NCBI GenBank assembly: GCA_003707065.3
Contig: PPXM03000001.1
Location: forward strand, 1 to 64,000
Length of the DNA stretch: 64,000 nt
Source of the DNA: Trigonopsis variabilis
Taxonomy: Eukaryota; Ascomycota; Trigonopsidomycetes; Trigonopsidales; Trigonopsidaceae
Direction: 5' to 3'
The position numbers were made by a program, and so were the translations under genes. This document shows, piece after piece, positions 22,177-32,332 of this stretch (positions are counted from its first letter, which is position 1; each line of letters begins with the position of its first letter). Under the pieces are notes generated by a model, which did no database searches, was not told where the DNA came from, and saw only the letters and a list, made by a program, of their open reading frames with translations.

Positions 22177-22455
22177 ATGCCGCGCGCTTTGAAAGGCATG
22201 CTAGTTGAATGGTTTTTAAATTCTACTGGCCAGGCTGACATTCTAGTGATCCCTCCATCAAGGCGCTAATCATCTCTATTGACTTAAAAGAGAATGATAT
22301 CATTATTGAGGTTCGTTTATATCGCAAAAGTGTTCTAATCTTAGGATCTAGATGAGAACCATCTTCTAGTTAATCCGGAGAAGTTGCATGCTGTTCGTCA
22401 CGAATTAGACCGCCTTCTTGCAGAGAATACCTTCAACCCGCTGGACACAAATTAA
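22177..22455 (+). CDS. TFB5: TFIIH subunit TFB5 (GTF2H5/TTDA)
   Basis: TFB5 is the smallest subunit of the TFIIH core; it stabilises the p52 subunit and is needed for nucleotide excision repair. The spliced protein is 69 aa, matching the family (71-72 aa). Exons are 22177-22211, 22247-22310 and 22345-22455, with introns of 35 and 34 nt. The start MPRALKGMLVE is the family N-terminus, followed across the first join by CDPSIKALIISID and across the second by DLDENHLLVNPEKL, the conserved core. The C-terminus is LLAENTFNPLDTN. No single exon exceeds 37 codons, so the gene is easily missed. It converges on the Ybp/ALF4 gene. Confidence 0.95.
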
Positions 22456-22862
22456 CTGTAAGAGTCTGGTCTTCATCCAATGGCCGCTATCATCGTGGCC
22501 CATTCAGATCTAAGTGATCACAAATAGTCAGTTATTGAAGCTACTTGCCAATTTCCTTCCTTGGTTACTGTTACCTAACAAGACACTACAACACTACAAT
22601 CACAAACTCTGTATGAATTATTCTTAGAACTGCGAGTTACCTGGCAAGAACACGCTCATATAATCATCTCAAGAGTAATAAGAGTGACCAGCCCCTGTTT
22701 TTCATCTTTGTCTGTCTTTCTCTTTTGAGGGATCGAGTGATAACATGATCCCCATTTTACCCGAGAAGTCCTCTAATATGGTTTAATTTAGACCCCATTA
22801 TAAACCTAAGACCCAGAACTAGGTCCTGCATCGCCAGATATTACACCTTGTCCATTCGAGAG
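22456..22862. other. Intergenic between convergent genes, nothing recognised
   Basis: About 407 bp between two 3' ends. I see no open frame, repeat or clear hairpin. Confidence 0.6.
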
Positions 22863-24746
22863 CTAACTCCTGTTAGATGTTGGAGCTTGCTGTCTGAGTA
22901 TGTTTAATGACATCCTTAGGACCTGAATATTATTGTCATTTGAGCTTGTTCCGTCAACCGAGTTTGCAACTGATTTGTCAATTTTAGACAGGAAAAGAGA
23001 AACAAAAGCTCGTCTCATCTGATAACCAATAAGAAAGTTGGTCCAGGAATGGATAAGCAAAGCTGATTCTTGCGAAAGTGGTGAACTTTCTGTGAGCAGT
23101 TTTTCAACGTCCTCATCGATGATCGTCTCTAGTCTCTTATCATACCGTGAAAGCGCACCACTTTTTCCTAGTAATAGCTCATCCTTAAGATCTTTGATGT
23201 ATGCTATACGAACTTTCTCAAATGGGCAGAATTGGAGAGTATCCAGCATATAGTCTATTTTCCTCTCAAGTGAGGTACTTTTTAGAATAAAGAGCGCGGT
23301 CTTATGCATTATGTCTCTAGTGCGAGGAAATATTGAAGAGCAAGAAAGGTAGTCTATAGTATGGAGAAATTCCACTTTATTGGGTTCAGACCACTTATTG
23401 ACTTCGCTGGGGTCTGAAAAGATAGCAAGACGGAGACACAAAAATGCCACCATATCTCTTATGCCTAATCCCATTCGATTTTCCCCGCGAAAGAGAAACT
23501 TATCCGTAATATTGAGCACTTCCTCGAGGCGTGGAGGTGGGTTTTTATCTCTCACATATAAGTCAAAACAATATAAGGCCAAAAGTCCTTCTTGGGATGC
23601 TTTGAAATCGATACCTTCAAAGTCGTCTCTTGGGAATTCTGCTTCTTGAAGAGCGTGCGCTATGTCGTCCTCATCAAGATCAAGTGACAATATCAGTTGG
23701 AAGATATGTTCCGTGCAGTCAACTAATTGGGAACTATCAAATCTTGAATATATATCCTCTCTCTCTCTCTCACTTATTTCTCGGTCTCCGAGCTGTTTTC
23801 TTTTGAGATCATAAAATTTTTCCGTTAAATTCAACGAAAAGGATTTATATACCATACCCGTAGCGCAAAGTATGAACTTGACCAAATTTTGACGAAGTAA
23901 ACTCGCTTCTTCCGGTTTTAGAGACTTTATATCCTTAGGGGAAAGAGTGCAGTCCCTAGTGAATATGTACATTCGGCGCAATGGAACGGTAATATACACT
24001 GCTGTGCGTATCAGGGGGCAGTTATGGTCGAAGAAAGATAAGAATGAAGAGCAAATTGCGGATATAAAACGACAGGCGTTCGCTGTATTAATTCTCTTCT
24101 GGGCTAATTCATATTAGCCAGTTTTTTAGGACAATCTTACCGGCAACTGTAAGCTCGAAAAGAGCACAGAATTCAAAACACAAAAGCTTAGCAGCCCCAT
24201 AGCGTTCGTTTGAGGGCACATATTGTTCTTCATTGTTGAATCGAAGGTTTGAGAGGCACTCAGTCCCTTTTAGAAATAACTCTTTCGGATTCCCATAGGT
24301 CGAAATCCAGTCAAAAATTCTCAGCACAACATTTCTGCAAGATCTTTTCTGACTACTATACTCTTCAAAAGACATTTCACGGCGAGGACTCCGAATGTAT
24401 GGTAGAAGAACATTAGGAAGATCCCAGGCGATCGTCCAACACAAGTCAACCTTTTGTCCGTTAGCCCAATCAGTAAAAATCTTACATTATCTTTGAGTAC
24501 CTGTTCTAAGGTTTCTAAAAGCCTCACATTGGAGTCCTCACTGCGATTTTCCCGATCTTCGAAATATATGTCAATAAGAGTCGAGTATGAGATGTAATCT
24601 TTTGAGTTCTATCAGTTAATATGGGTCTCTATTAGCTTACATTAACCCACTTTTGCCTCAATAGCACCTTGATTCAGACCTCTTAACATCTGATTGATCT
24701 CAAAGTTCCATTCACCATTGTCGGACACACTGTCTAGGTCCTTCAT
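22863..24746 (-). CDS. YAP-binding/ALF4/glomulin family protein
   Basis: This 589-aa helical protein resembles the YAP-binding/ALF4/glomulin family: yeast Ybp1 assists peroxide activation of Yap1, glomulin and ALF4 bind cullin-RING ligases. Exons are 24746-24651, 24608-24486, 24450-24141 and 24103-22863, with introns of 42, 35 and 37 nt. Family marks are WDLPNVLLPYI near residue 80 and YGNPKELFLKGTECL near residue 130. The rest is alpha-helical with acidic patches (LDLDEDDIAHALQEAEFPRDDFE). The start MKDLDSVSDNGEW is the first Met in the spliced frame. Assignment rests on two motifs and overall helical layout, so the specific function is inference. It shares a 198-bp divergent promoter with LSM4. 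Confidence 0.65.
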
Positions 24747-24944
24747 GATTTCGTAGATAAAATGTTATGCCAAAGAAATATAAGAAAGTGGCTATGTCAA
24801 TCTGTTCAATCTTGAAGCTTTGATGTTCTCTAAAGTGTGGTTGGTTCGCTCTTACGAATCAATAATGTATCACCTTGGTTGTCCATTGCGCTTCTAACTA
24901 CGGTGTGTAGGAAGTTAATCTTTGCAACTACCTTTCATAATAAA

Positions 24945-25498
24945 ATGGTATGTTCTTTATGTACACAGCTAACAAAAGCTTCCTCTCTCTTTATTAACGA
25001 CTGCTCAAGGACATCCCATTCAAGTTGAACTCAAATCTGGAGAAACACTGAACGGTCATTTGCAGGCCTGTGATACTTGGATGAATCTCACAATGAAAGA
25101 GGTTGTGCAAACAGACCCAGTATGAAAGAGACTCACGCGGTTATAATGGGCTTACTTTCAGAGTGGTAATAGATTTATGCGTCTATCTGAGTGTTACGTT
25201 CGTGGTAATAATGTATATCTAAGGGGTTCTCATAAAAGCTGACAGCAGATCAAATATCTTCGAGTTACTGACGACGTTTGTTTTCTTCGTTGTCTCTTTC
25301 TAATGGACAGATCCTGGATATCGTCAAACAGAATACGATTCAACAGCAACATGAGGGCCGGTTATATAGAGGTACATAATTTATTATATATTTTCTAACT
25401 GAGTAGCTCAGAGAAACCAACAGAGATCGGGCCGTCATGATCAAAGAGCACCTCGTCATCCTGGAAGCCGCACTGGTGGGGTATATCAGCGTGAATAG
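24945..25498 (+). CDS. LSM4: U6 snRNA-associated Sm-like protein LSm4
   Basis: LSm4 is a subunit of the LSm2-8 ring on U6 snRNA and the LSm1-7 ring in mRNA decay. The protein is 124 aa from six exons: 24945-24947, 24979-25119, 25162-25212, 25249-25275, 25311-25371 and 25407-25498, with introns of 31-42 nt. Exon 1 is only the start codon, followed directly by a GTATGT donor. Sm1 is [20 protein letters not shown] with [13 protein letters not shown]; Sm2 is [17 protein letters not shown] Gln/Arg-rich and RG-containing tail ([16 protein letters not shown]) fits fungal LSm4. Frame, motifs and borders agree for every join. Confidence 0.95.
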
Positions 25499-25673
25499 AG
25501 CCACTATTTCCTTACATTATAAAAATTGAAGCAGTACTAACAAAGCGTTACTACGACATAATTCAGTGAAGTTAATGAGGCGGTATTTTAAACACAACCT
25601 AAATACTGTACGACATCTAGCACTTTCACATAACACATATCCGTAGTGTACATACAGAGTCCCATCCTAATTT

Positions 25674-26555
25674 CTAGAGATTTTTCTGCCTTTTTTGGGC
25701 AATATCCACAGATTCCCCATCATCCTTGCGTTTTTCGCTGGTCCCAAATTCCTGTGTTGAACTTGGGGGGCGTGAGTGCCCTTTGAGGTCGTTGGAAGAA
25801 ACCTCGCCTACTGTGGCCCGTTTAATTTCTGGCTCCGCAGATACCGTCTTGCGCTGCTTATTTCTGATGGTTTTGAAGGCATCAAATTTCTTCTGTCCGC
25901 GATGAGAGTGACGCTTTGCGTTGTCCGATTTGTCAAATTTTCCCTCAGCAGCCTTCATATCGACGTATGCCTTCTTGCTCATGACCAGAGTGAGCTCGCT
26001 GTCGTGATATTTAGGTCTTTTCGAGTGATCCTCGTCATTACATAATTGAACAAATTTGTCAGCTTCATCTATGGATGCGAACTCCACAAAAACAGATTCT
26101 TTAAACCTTTTATTTTCATCCCTTCTCAGCCTAACCTGCCTGACAGATCCAAACTGAGAGAAGAACTCTTCGACATCGACCTGAGTTGTTTTATTCTCTG
26201 TTCCAAATCCTTTGGCATAAATGGACCTCATAAAAGCATTGTGCTTTTCTTCCTTTGGAGGTTCCACCAAAGGAGTCCTTCTGCGTACATAGAGTCCGTC
26301 ATGGGAAACTTCTAAGAGCTCTCTCGATTTACGAAGGGCCATCGCTATTTTTTCGACAGGGCGAAAATCCTTCATACGGGTGAACGTAGCGATAACATTG
26401 ATGGGCACCCATCCGTCTCGCTTTTGAGTTGCATGCCAGAGGAACTTGTCTTTGGGAAGGTTCTGATCACCGAAATAAAATTCCACTTGTTTCAGCGCTT
26501 TCATATGATCGAAATCATCTGGAACCATCACCTCATCCTTTTTATCATCGGCCAT
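25674..26555 (-). CDS. LHP1: La protein (LHP1 type)
   Basis: La binds the 3' oligo-U ends of new RNA polymerase III transcripts and protects them in the nucleus. It is a single exon of 293 aa. The La motif spans about residues 15-105 (QVEFYFGDQNLPKDKFLW, GWVPINVIATFTRMK). An RRM follows at about 120-200 (SIYAKGFGTE, SVRQVRLRRD, KESVFVEFAS). The C-terminus is basic (KRHSHRGQKKFDAFKTIRNKQRK), a likely nuclear signal and RNA contact. There is no second RRM, as in yeast Lhp1. The ATG at 26555 is the first in frame. Confidence 0.95.
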   Translation of the reverse strand: MADDKKDEVMVPDDFDHMKALKQVEFYFGDQNLPKDKFLWHATQKRDGWVPINVIATFTRMKDFRPVEKIAMALRKSRELLEVSHDGLYVRRRTPLVEPPKEEKHNAFMRSIYAKGFGTENKTTQVDVEEFFSQFGSVRQVRLRRDENKRFKESVFVEFASIDEADKFVQLCNDEDHSKRPKYHDSELTLVMSKKAYVDMKAAEGKFDKSDNAKRHSHRGQKKFDAFKTIRNKQRKTVSAEPEIKRATVGEVSSNDLKGHSRPPSSTQEFGTSEKRKDDGESVDIAQKRQKNL

Positions 26556-27796
26556 GGCTGATAAGTTTTCTCGTGATATCTGCGAGTCTTGGTAACGCCA
26601 AAAAATTTTCTTTACCCGGCCGAATTAATTATTATTCCGAATCAGACATGCTACAGAAGAGGTATTCATATAAAAAGTGCTCAGATGTATCTTAGCTCTT
26701 TCTGAAGAAATGAAATTTGTTGCGTATTTGACTATGCTAAAAGAGCTGAAATTTCTGAAAGGCTTTCTTTGAGCCACGTTGTTCGCTGGTGTGACTAATT
26801 GTCGAAGAATTGTTCGGCGAGCATTGCTACAATAAATAAAGCGAACTTCGTTCTTTTTTAGTTATAAACAAACGAAATTCAATATACGCACGTCTTACCA
26901 AGAACGGCTCTTTGATCAAATTCACTCGTTGAGTCATATTAACTTGTAACAGAGGTCTTGGAAGTTGTGGTTAACAATTTTCCCTAGTTATGCTAAATTC
27001 TTGCGAACTATTAAGGGAAACTCTTAAAACTCTAATCGCGGCAGAATTTTAGTGGCCTTAAACGAGCCGCCAACTAATCATCTTGCAGATATGTTTAATT
27101 GTAAGTCTAGACCATAAAATGAATGTCGTAAGCATGGAGACACAGGAAAGATACTTTATTCAAGCTTCGATGTAAGTACTTAGATTCACTGTAGAATTAA
27201 CAATCGGTGTCAAGGGCTCATTAGTGACTACATGTTACTTGTCAGAAATATACTTATTATTCCACCAGCAATTAACTGAGATCATGGCATTTGTATATAA
27301 AGTCATATTTGGGATTAACTATCTTATGGTGATATCGGTTATGTCAATATAGGCTTCTTTAGCACCAGAAACAGAAACATGACTTTCCTTCTTAATTGTA
27401 TGAAAGAATAGCTTGAGAGTTTCCTATGCACTCATGCGGCTAGAATACAGAAATCAGCTCATCGATTGTCTTCGCTCGATCTCCATTCTAGCATACACAT
27501 CTGAGTAGCTCGAGTTCCACTGTGATTTCATAATAACATAGCACGCCATGTGAGAACATGAAATAGTTATATGTCACATTATTATGACTCAGTGTGAATT
27601 TGTATAAATAAACGTGAGTATTTGGTTAAATTTAAGGTCTCTACAACTATTTTTTATCTCTCTACTCAAATTGCCTCCCACTAGTCTGCCGCAGAGCGTT
27701 GCCTAGTTGTAACATGTCACACGGCGATACACCAACAGTCAGAATTAAAACTTGATTCTTTGGTAATCAGAAAAACTCTTACTGTTCTATCTATTC
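26556..27796. other. Gap between La and BOS1, nothing recognised
   Basis: About 1.24 kb of AT-rich sequence. I looked for spliced small genes and for U-snRNA and tRNA signatures on both strands and found none convincing. Only very short frames occur (for example 26710-26772). It may hold the 5' leader of BOS1 or an RNA gene I cannot recognise. Confidence 0.4.
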
Positions 27797-28702
27797 ATGG
27801 TAAGCAACTGTCTTTCGATTGCAGATCTGATAATTATGAACGATCCGACGATCTCGTGGGAATCGGTGAAGGATGAGCTCTGAAATTTGGCCACTCTTCA
27901 TCCTGGTACCAGCGCTTAGGATCGTGGATCTCTTTAGTTTGCAAGAATTCTTCTTTTAATCATGCACTGAAGCAGTCCAATACATTGAAACGGGATATAG
28001 AATTCCTGGAATCTGATCCTGCATCGCCTAACTCACTTTCTTTACAAGGTAAGAAAAATGGATACTCAGAATAGCTCTTCAGATTTTGACATCTAGGGCA
28101 AATTTCTGCTACTCTGATAAGCTTTGGCAGAACGATCGATGAATATGCGCAATTTGCGAGTAAAGAAACCGATATTGAGAAAAAAGGAAAAGCAGCTGAA
28201 AGAGTCAAGAATTTTCGTATAGACTTAGATGATGCCAAGCAGAAATTAGAGCGGTTACGTGTCGACCGCGAAGAAAAAGTAAGTTGTATTTGTATTAAGC
28301 TAACTTGAGCTTATGACTCTAAATAAATCTGAACTATTCGGTCGGCGACCTCACCACCATCTTTCCGCATCGGATAACCCTTTCTCTAGTTCAAATATTA
28401 TGGAAGGTTCTATTGAACGTGACGATGTACTCTTCCGAGAGAGTGACTTTTTACAGAGAACACACGATCAATTAGATGACTTTTTAGATAAAGGGAGGCT
28501 TCTTCTTGGGGACTTGATTGAGCAGAAATATATGCTGAAGTCCACGCATAGACAGCTATTCTCAATCTCAAACACGCTAGGAATATCAACAGAGACAATC
28601 AGGAGTGTCCAGCGCCGCGCTCGTCAAGATAAATGGATCTTCCGAGCAGGAGTTGTATTGATTTTGGTATGTTTCTATTATATCCTAAAGTGGTTTCGTT
28701 AG
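27797..28702 (+). CDS. BOS1: Qb-SNARE BOS1/membrin
   Basis: BOS1 is an ER-Golgi SNARE required for anterograde vesicle fusion. The last three exons (27946-28048, 28097-28278, 28310-28702) are secure, with introns of 48 and 31 nt. They encode NHALKQSNTLKRDIEFLE, an Habc region with AERVKNFRIDLDDAKQKLERL, the SNARE helix (FLQRTHDQLDDFLDKG, STHRQLFSISNTLGIS) and a C-terminal anchor (AGVVLILVCFYYILKW). The family start is MNxLYNHAL; exon 2 begins in frame with NSSFNHAL, so exon 1 is probably a bare ATG at 27797-27799 followed by GTAAGC, giving 226 aa. That would make intron 1 146 nt, unusually long here, so the first exon is the weakest part. Confidence 0.88.
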
Positions 28703-28734
28703 TGGATGCATAGGATTATATTGGACTACTAGAG

Positions 28735-29385
28735 ATACTCAATCTCGTCCATAGCTTTATGCAGCCATTTTAATTGTCCGTCATAGACTGTCGGTGTCAT
28801 TTCTTTCAGACTTTTTTGCCCTTGAAGAACCATAGAGCCTGAATGCACAGTTCTGAAGTCAATATTGATAATATCTCTAGCCTCCATTTAGGCTACCATT
28901 TCTAGGACCCGTGGGGTATACTCCAGTTTCACAACTCGAAGGTCATCAAAGGATCCTGGAATTTTATTTTGATTATCATTGGATAAGCTTCTAAAGAATC
29001 TTCTGAAATTGCTGGTCACGTGCTGTCCCTAAAGTGCTTTTGCGAGTAATTGTAACCTCTTGATTTTCTCTCCGACTAAACATATAATTTAAGGTCTATA
29101 GAGGTGATAAAGAAGTGCAACGACTTGCTGAGCTGTGTACCACCTCTTTTCGCTGACGACCCCGCGATCAGTCTCACAAAAGCCTGACAAAGGAAAAAAT
29201 GTATGTACATAGAATTGATACTCATATATCGATTCTTGTTCAAATCATTGTCCTGTGAACTCGTAAATTTATCTTGAAGAACTTGGAGAAATGAATCAAT
29301 TTCGTCAGTCATATCAGCACAGCGCCTCCTGTTTGGATAATCGAGTTTACCGCTCGCTATCACTGTTGAAATCTGATCCCATCTA
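28735..29385 (-). CDS. Unrecognised multi-exon gene, structure unsettled
   Basis: Several minus-strand stretches read like exons of one gene: MGSDFNSDSER from 29385, then ADMTDEIDSFLQVLQDKFTS, then CETDRGVVSEKRWYTAQQ or an alternative frame, then HVTSNFRRFFRSLSNDNQNK and FDDLRVVKLE, and finally a choice of two C-termini near 28740-28870. Short GT...AG pairs lie between them at the spacing seen in neighbouring genes, but more than one set of joins keeps the frame open. I recognise no domain. The coding character is moderate and the exact product is not determined. Confidence 0.35.
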
Positions 29386-29808
29386 CGCGCTTTGTTACAG
29401 ATCCGCGTGAATACAGCCGACTATCTACCTCTTTGTGAGCTACCGCCACTCCAAATAAGAACGTTTACTTAGATATTGACGAGCAAAGGCTCATGAAAGA
29501 TATCCCTGGTGATTCAAAGAGTAGTGTTTCTTTCTCGTGCTTAGCACGTAGCTTCGGTAGGGACTTGGGCTTATTAGGAGATGTCTCTGTCTTGCTTCTA
29601 ATCTCTGACCTTTCACCCTTCCTGAAATCTATTCACAAGCGTCTCTTTTCTTGATTCGAAGTTACTCGAGTTTATAAAACATTTAAAGTACAGGATTATT
29701 AAATATTAAGTTTTCATAGCCTTAATGTACCTGCTCAAACGATGCTAATGTCGAGTGCAGTTTCATTGCACTTATCTGTCATATTGACGTAATTCTCCAG
29801 GCCGGATG

Positions 29809-29872
29809 GCCGTGTGACTCCCACAGGGAGCCGTTCCGAGCGGCCCGTGGGGAACGGCAGGGTAACACGGAC
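29809..29872. other. GC-rich multi-stem inverted repeat upstream of MDH
   Basis: An outer stem pairs CCGTGT (29810-29815) with ACACGG (29865-29870). Inside it CTCCC/GGGAG (29818-29822 with 29826-29830) and GCCGTTCC/GGAACGGC (29830-29837 with 29851-29858) can form two hairpins. GC content is far above the surroundings. It lies about 50-110 bp before the MDH start, so it could be a promoter element, a 5' leader structure or a small RNA. Confidence 0.4.
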
Positions 29873-29921
29873 GATTGTTATATCATTGGCTGGGATCACT
29901 ATATATCGACCTTACTAAAAA

Positions 29922-31130
29922 ATGGTTTCTCGAGCTATCGTCTCAATTATCCAGAAGCGCACATTTTCTGCATCTGCATCCGCTGTGAGTGATTGATTTC
30001 TCAGATTTGGCTTATCTTTCTTCCCTCAAATGGTTGATAAGACCATCCGTACGGTTTGTGACAGAATGTCTAACATGCATAGGCTACAAAAGTTGCTATC
30101 CTCGGTGCTGCTGGTACGTTTTTCTGATATCTTAGTTGAATACGAATTTTAATTCTAGGTGGTATCGGACAGCCATTGTCTCTGTTGTTGAAACTGAATC
30201 CAAATGTATCTGATTTAGCCCTTTACGATATTCGTGGTGCTCCAGGTATGTTAGATGTTTCCTTTTGCCGTTTTCCTTACATTTCGATTAGGTGTTGCTG
30301 CTGATGTTTCTCATATAAACACTAAGTCAACCGTTAAAGGATACACTCCTGCCGATAATGGCCTCAAAGATACTTTAACTGGCGCAGAGGTGGTTTTGAT
30401 CCCTGCTGGAGTTCCTCGAAAGCCTGGTATGACTCGTGATGATCTCTTCAACACCAATGCTTCGATTGTTCGAGATCTCGCGAAAGCTGTTGCTGAATTT
30501 TCTCCATCTGCGAAGATCCTTGTTATTGCTAACCCGGTTAACTCGACTGTTCCGATCGTTTCCGGTGTTTTTAAGGCTAAGGGTGTCTATGACCCCAAGA
30601 AACTATTCGGTGTCACTACGCTTGATGTCGTGAGAGCTTCTCGCTTTATCTCTGAGGTAGCTGGTACTGATCCAAAGGACGAAGCTGTTACCGTCGTTGG
30701 TGGACACAGTGGTCATACAATTGTTCCTCTCCTTTCTCAATCTAAACATCCAGATCTTCCCACTGACAAGCGTGATGCTTTGATCCATCGTATCCAATTT
30801 GGTGGCGATGAAGTTGTGAAAGCTAAGGATGGTGCTGGTTCAGCCACTCTTTCAATGGCCTTCGCTGGAGCTCGATTTGCCGGTTCTATCCTTGCGGCTG
30901 CTAAAGGCCAGAAGGGTGTCGTTGAGCCCACTTACGTTGATAGTCCCCTCTTCAAATCCGAAGGCATTGAGTTTTTCTCGTCGTTGGTCACCCTCGGCCC
31001 TGAAGGCGTCGAAACTGTTCATCCTTTGGGCAAGCTTTCTCCTCACGAAGAAGAACTTCTTGCCGTTGCAAAGGGCGATCTTAAGAAGAATATTACTAAG
31101 GGTCTCACCTGGATTCAGTCCAACCCTTAA
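29922..31130 (+). CDS. MDH1: Mitochondrial NAD malate dehydrogenase
   Basis: The enzyme interconverts malate and oxaloacetate with NAD in the TCA cycle. The protein is 339 aa from four exons (29922-29984, 30083-30113, 30159-30245, 30292-31130), with introns of 98, 45 and 46 nt. The N-terminus [21 protein letters not shown] is basic, Ser/Ala rich and free of acidic residues, a clear mitochondrial presequence. Then come the NAD-binding loop [33 protein letters not shown] with substrate arginines, [12 protein letters not shown], and the catalytic His in [12 protein letters not shown]. Pyrimidine-rich, biased codon choice differs from its neighbours and suggests high expression. A CCAAT-type box (ATTGG) and a TATA-like ATATATCG lie within 40 bp upstream. 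Confidence 0.96.
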
Positions 31131-31234
31131 AGGTTGGCTTCTTAGGTGATATATATGTGATCACGAAGTAGTTAGGATGGTCATCCGTCTAGCAATAGAT
31201 TTCTACTGTTTATTCGTAAGCCTTCAGAGTTCTT

Positions 31235-32332
31235 TTAGTGGCGCAGTGTTGGTGCGTTTCTTAGCAATTCGACTGGAACAGCGATCGAAGGCTCTATCAA
31301 AGTAGATTTCTTGTCCAATAGTATTGATGCTAGCCCAAGATAAGAGTGTAAAACATCTGGGAAAGAATCTGCGGTTTTTGAAAACCCTCCAAGCGTGAGC
31401 GTCCCACACTTGTACTGGGTGCAATTAAGAAGGAAATTGGCATTTTTTCGGGTGCTTGCAAAACTCCACACCACTTCGTTGTATTTTGACAGGATAGCAA
31501 GTGCCGCCAGGCACCAGAACGAATAGCACGTATCTAGAGGCTTATTCACTCTTCCATTGAAGCCAGCAGTATCTGTATGTCCTGGTAAGGAGTGTTGGCG
31601 CGAAGCAAGCCATTTGGCAGTATGCATCCAATTGAATCTCTGCTCTTTAGAGAAGGAACTCTTGCTGAGAGCGCCTACCAGATCCAAACTTGCGATAGCA
31701 CAAAATGTCAGTCCGGCATGTGATTCACCATGTGGTCCTGTGCCAAATCCTCCATCATATGATTGGCATCTTCTTATGTAGGATATTAAGGCATGCTCGT
31801 CAATATCGTTTTTCCGGTCGACTACTTTTCCTAAAATTACTCTGACGCATAGAGCAGAGAATGTGAAGCGAAGGTCACTTTCTCCTATCGGCCGGCCGTT
31901 AATTTGAGAGCTCGCAAACCCGCCATATCCAAAGGATTCCGTATCGCATATTTGACAATCTAACATCCAGTTCCAGATTTTTTCCTTCTCTAGTGCATTA
32001 TAGTTATCTTCTAGGGCCATAAGACATACCAAAGCAAAATAGGTAGAAGCGACATTTGGGATACTCTCACGGTCAGTCAAAGGGGAGCCACAGAATCCTC
32101 CATCAGGATGCTGGCAGCGATAAAGCCAATTGATCCAACCAGCCCTGTCTTCTTCGTATGTCTTTGATTTGCCTCTTATTAAGGTCAGACCAGCAAGAGA
32201 GCAATATGCCAGCGACACTCTCTGTGCATCTTCGCTAGTGTAGAAGTGAGGAAGAAGGTGTAGGCATCGTTCAAAATACCCAATATGTAATTCAGAAAAG
32301 TCAATATTTATGCTGTTTAGCTCTTCTTGCAT
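31235..32332 (-). CDS. CDC43: Geranylgeranyltransferase type I, beta subunit
   Basis: This catalytic beta subunit attaches geranylgeranyl groups to CaaX proteins such as Rho GTPases, together with the shared alpha subunit. It is a single exon of 365 aa. Prenyltransferase repeats are visible as WLYRCQHPDGGFCGSP, ICDTESFGYGGFASS, IRRCQSYDGGFGTGPHGESHAGLTF and FNGRVNKPLDTCYSFWCLAAL. Zinc ligands correspond to Asp and Cys in the DTCYSFW region and His in FPDVLHSYLG. The ending GGFSKTADSFPDVLHSYLG matches GGTase-I rather than farnesyl or Rab transferases. The ATG at 32332 gives a normal length. Confidence 0.9.
   Translation of the reverse strand: MQEELNSINIDFSELHIGYFERCLHLLPHFYTSEDAQRVSLAYCSLAGLTLIRGKSKTYEEDRAGWINWLYRCQHPDGGFCGSPLTDRESIPNVASTYFALVCLMALEDNYNALEKEKIWNWMLDCQICDTESFGYGGFASSQINGRPIGESDLRFTFSALCVRVILGKVVDRKNDIDEHALISYIRRCQSYDGGFGTGPHGESHAGLTFCAIASLDLVGALSKSSFSKEQRFNWMHTAKWLASRQHSLPGHTDTAGFNGRVNKPLDTCYSFWCLAALAILSKYNEVVWSFASTRKNANFLLNCTQYKCGTLTLGGFSKTADSFPDVLHSYLGLASILLDKKSTLIEPSIAVPVELLRNAPTLRH

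Noticed and set aside
24837-25028. 63-codon plus-strand open frame before LSM4
   Set aside because: Most of it is the LSM4 leader, first intron and second exon in the wrong frame; the spliced LSM4 reading explains the region.
29801-29872. GC-rich hairpins before MDH as a tRNA
   Set aside because: No anticodon arm of seven bases, no TTC-type T-loop and no acceptor pairing of seven bases.
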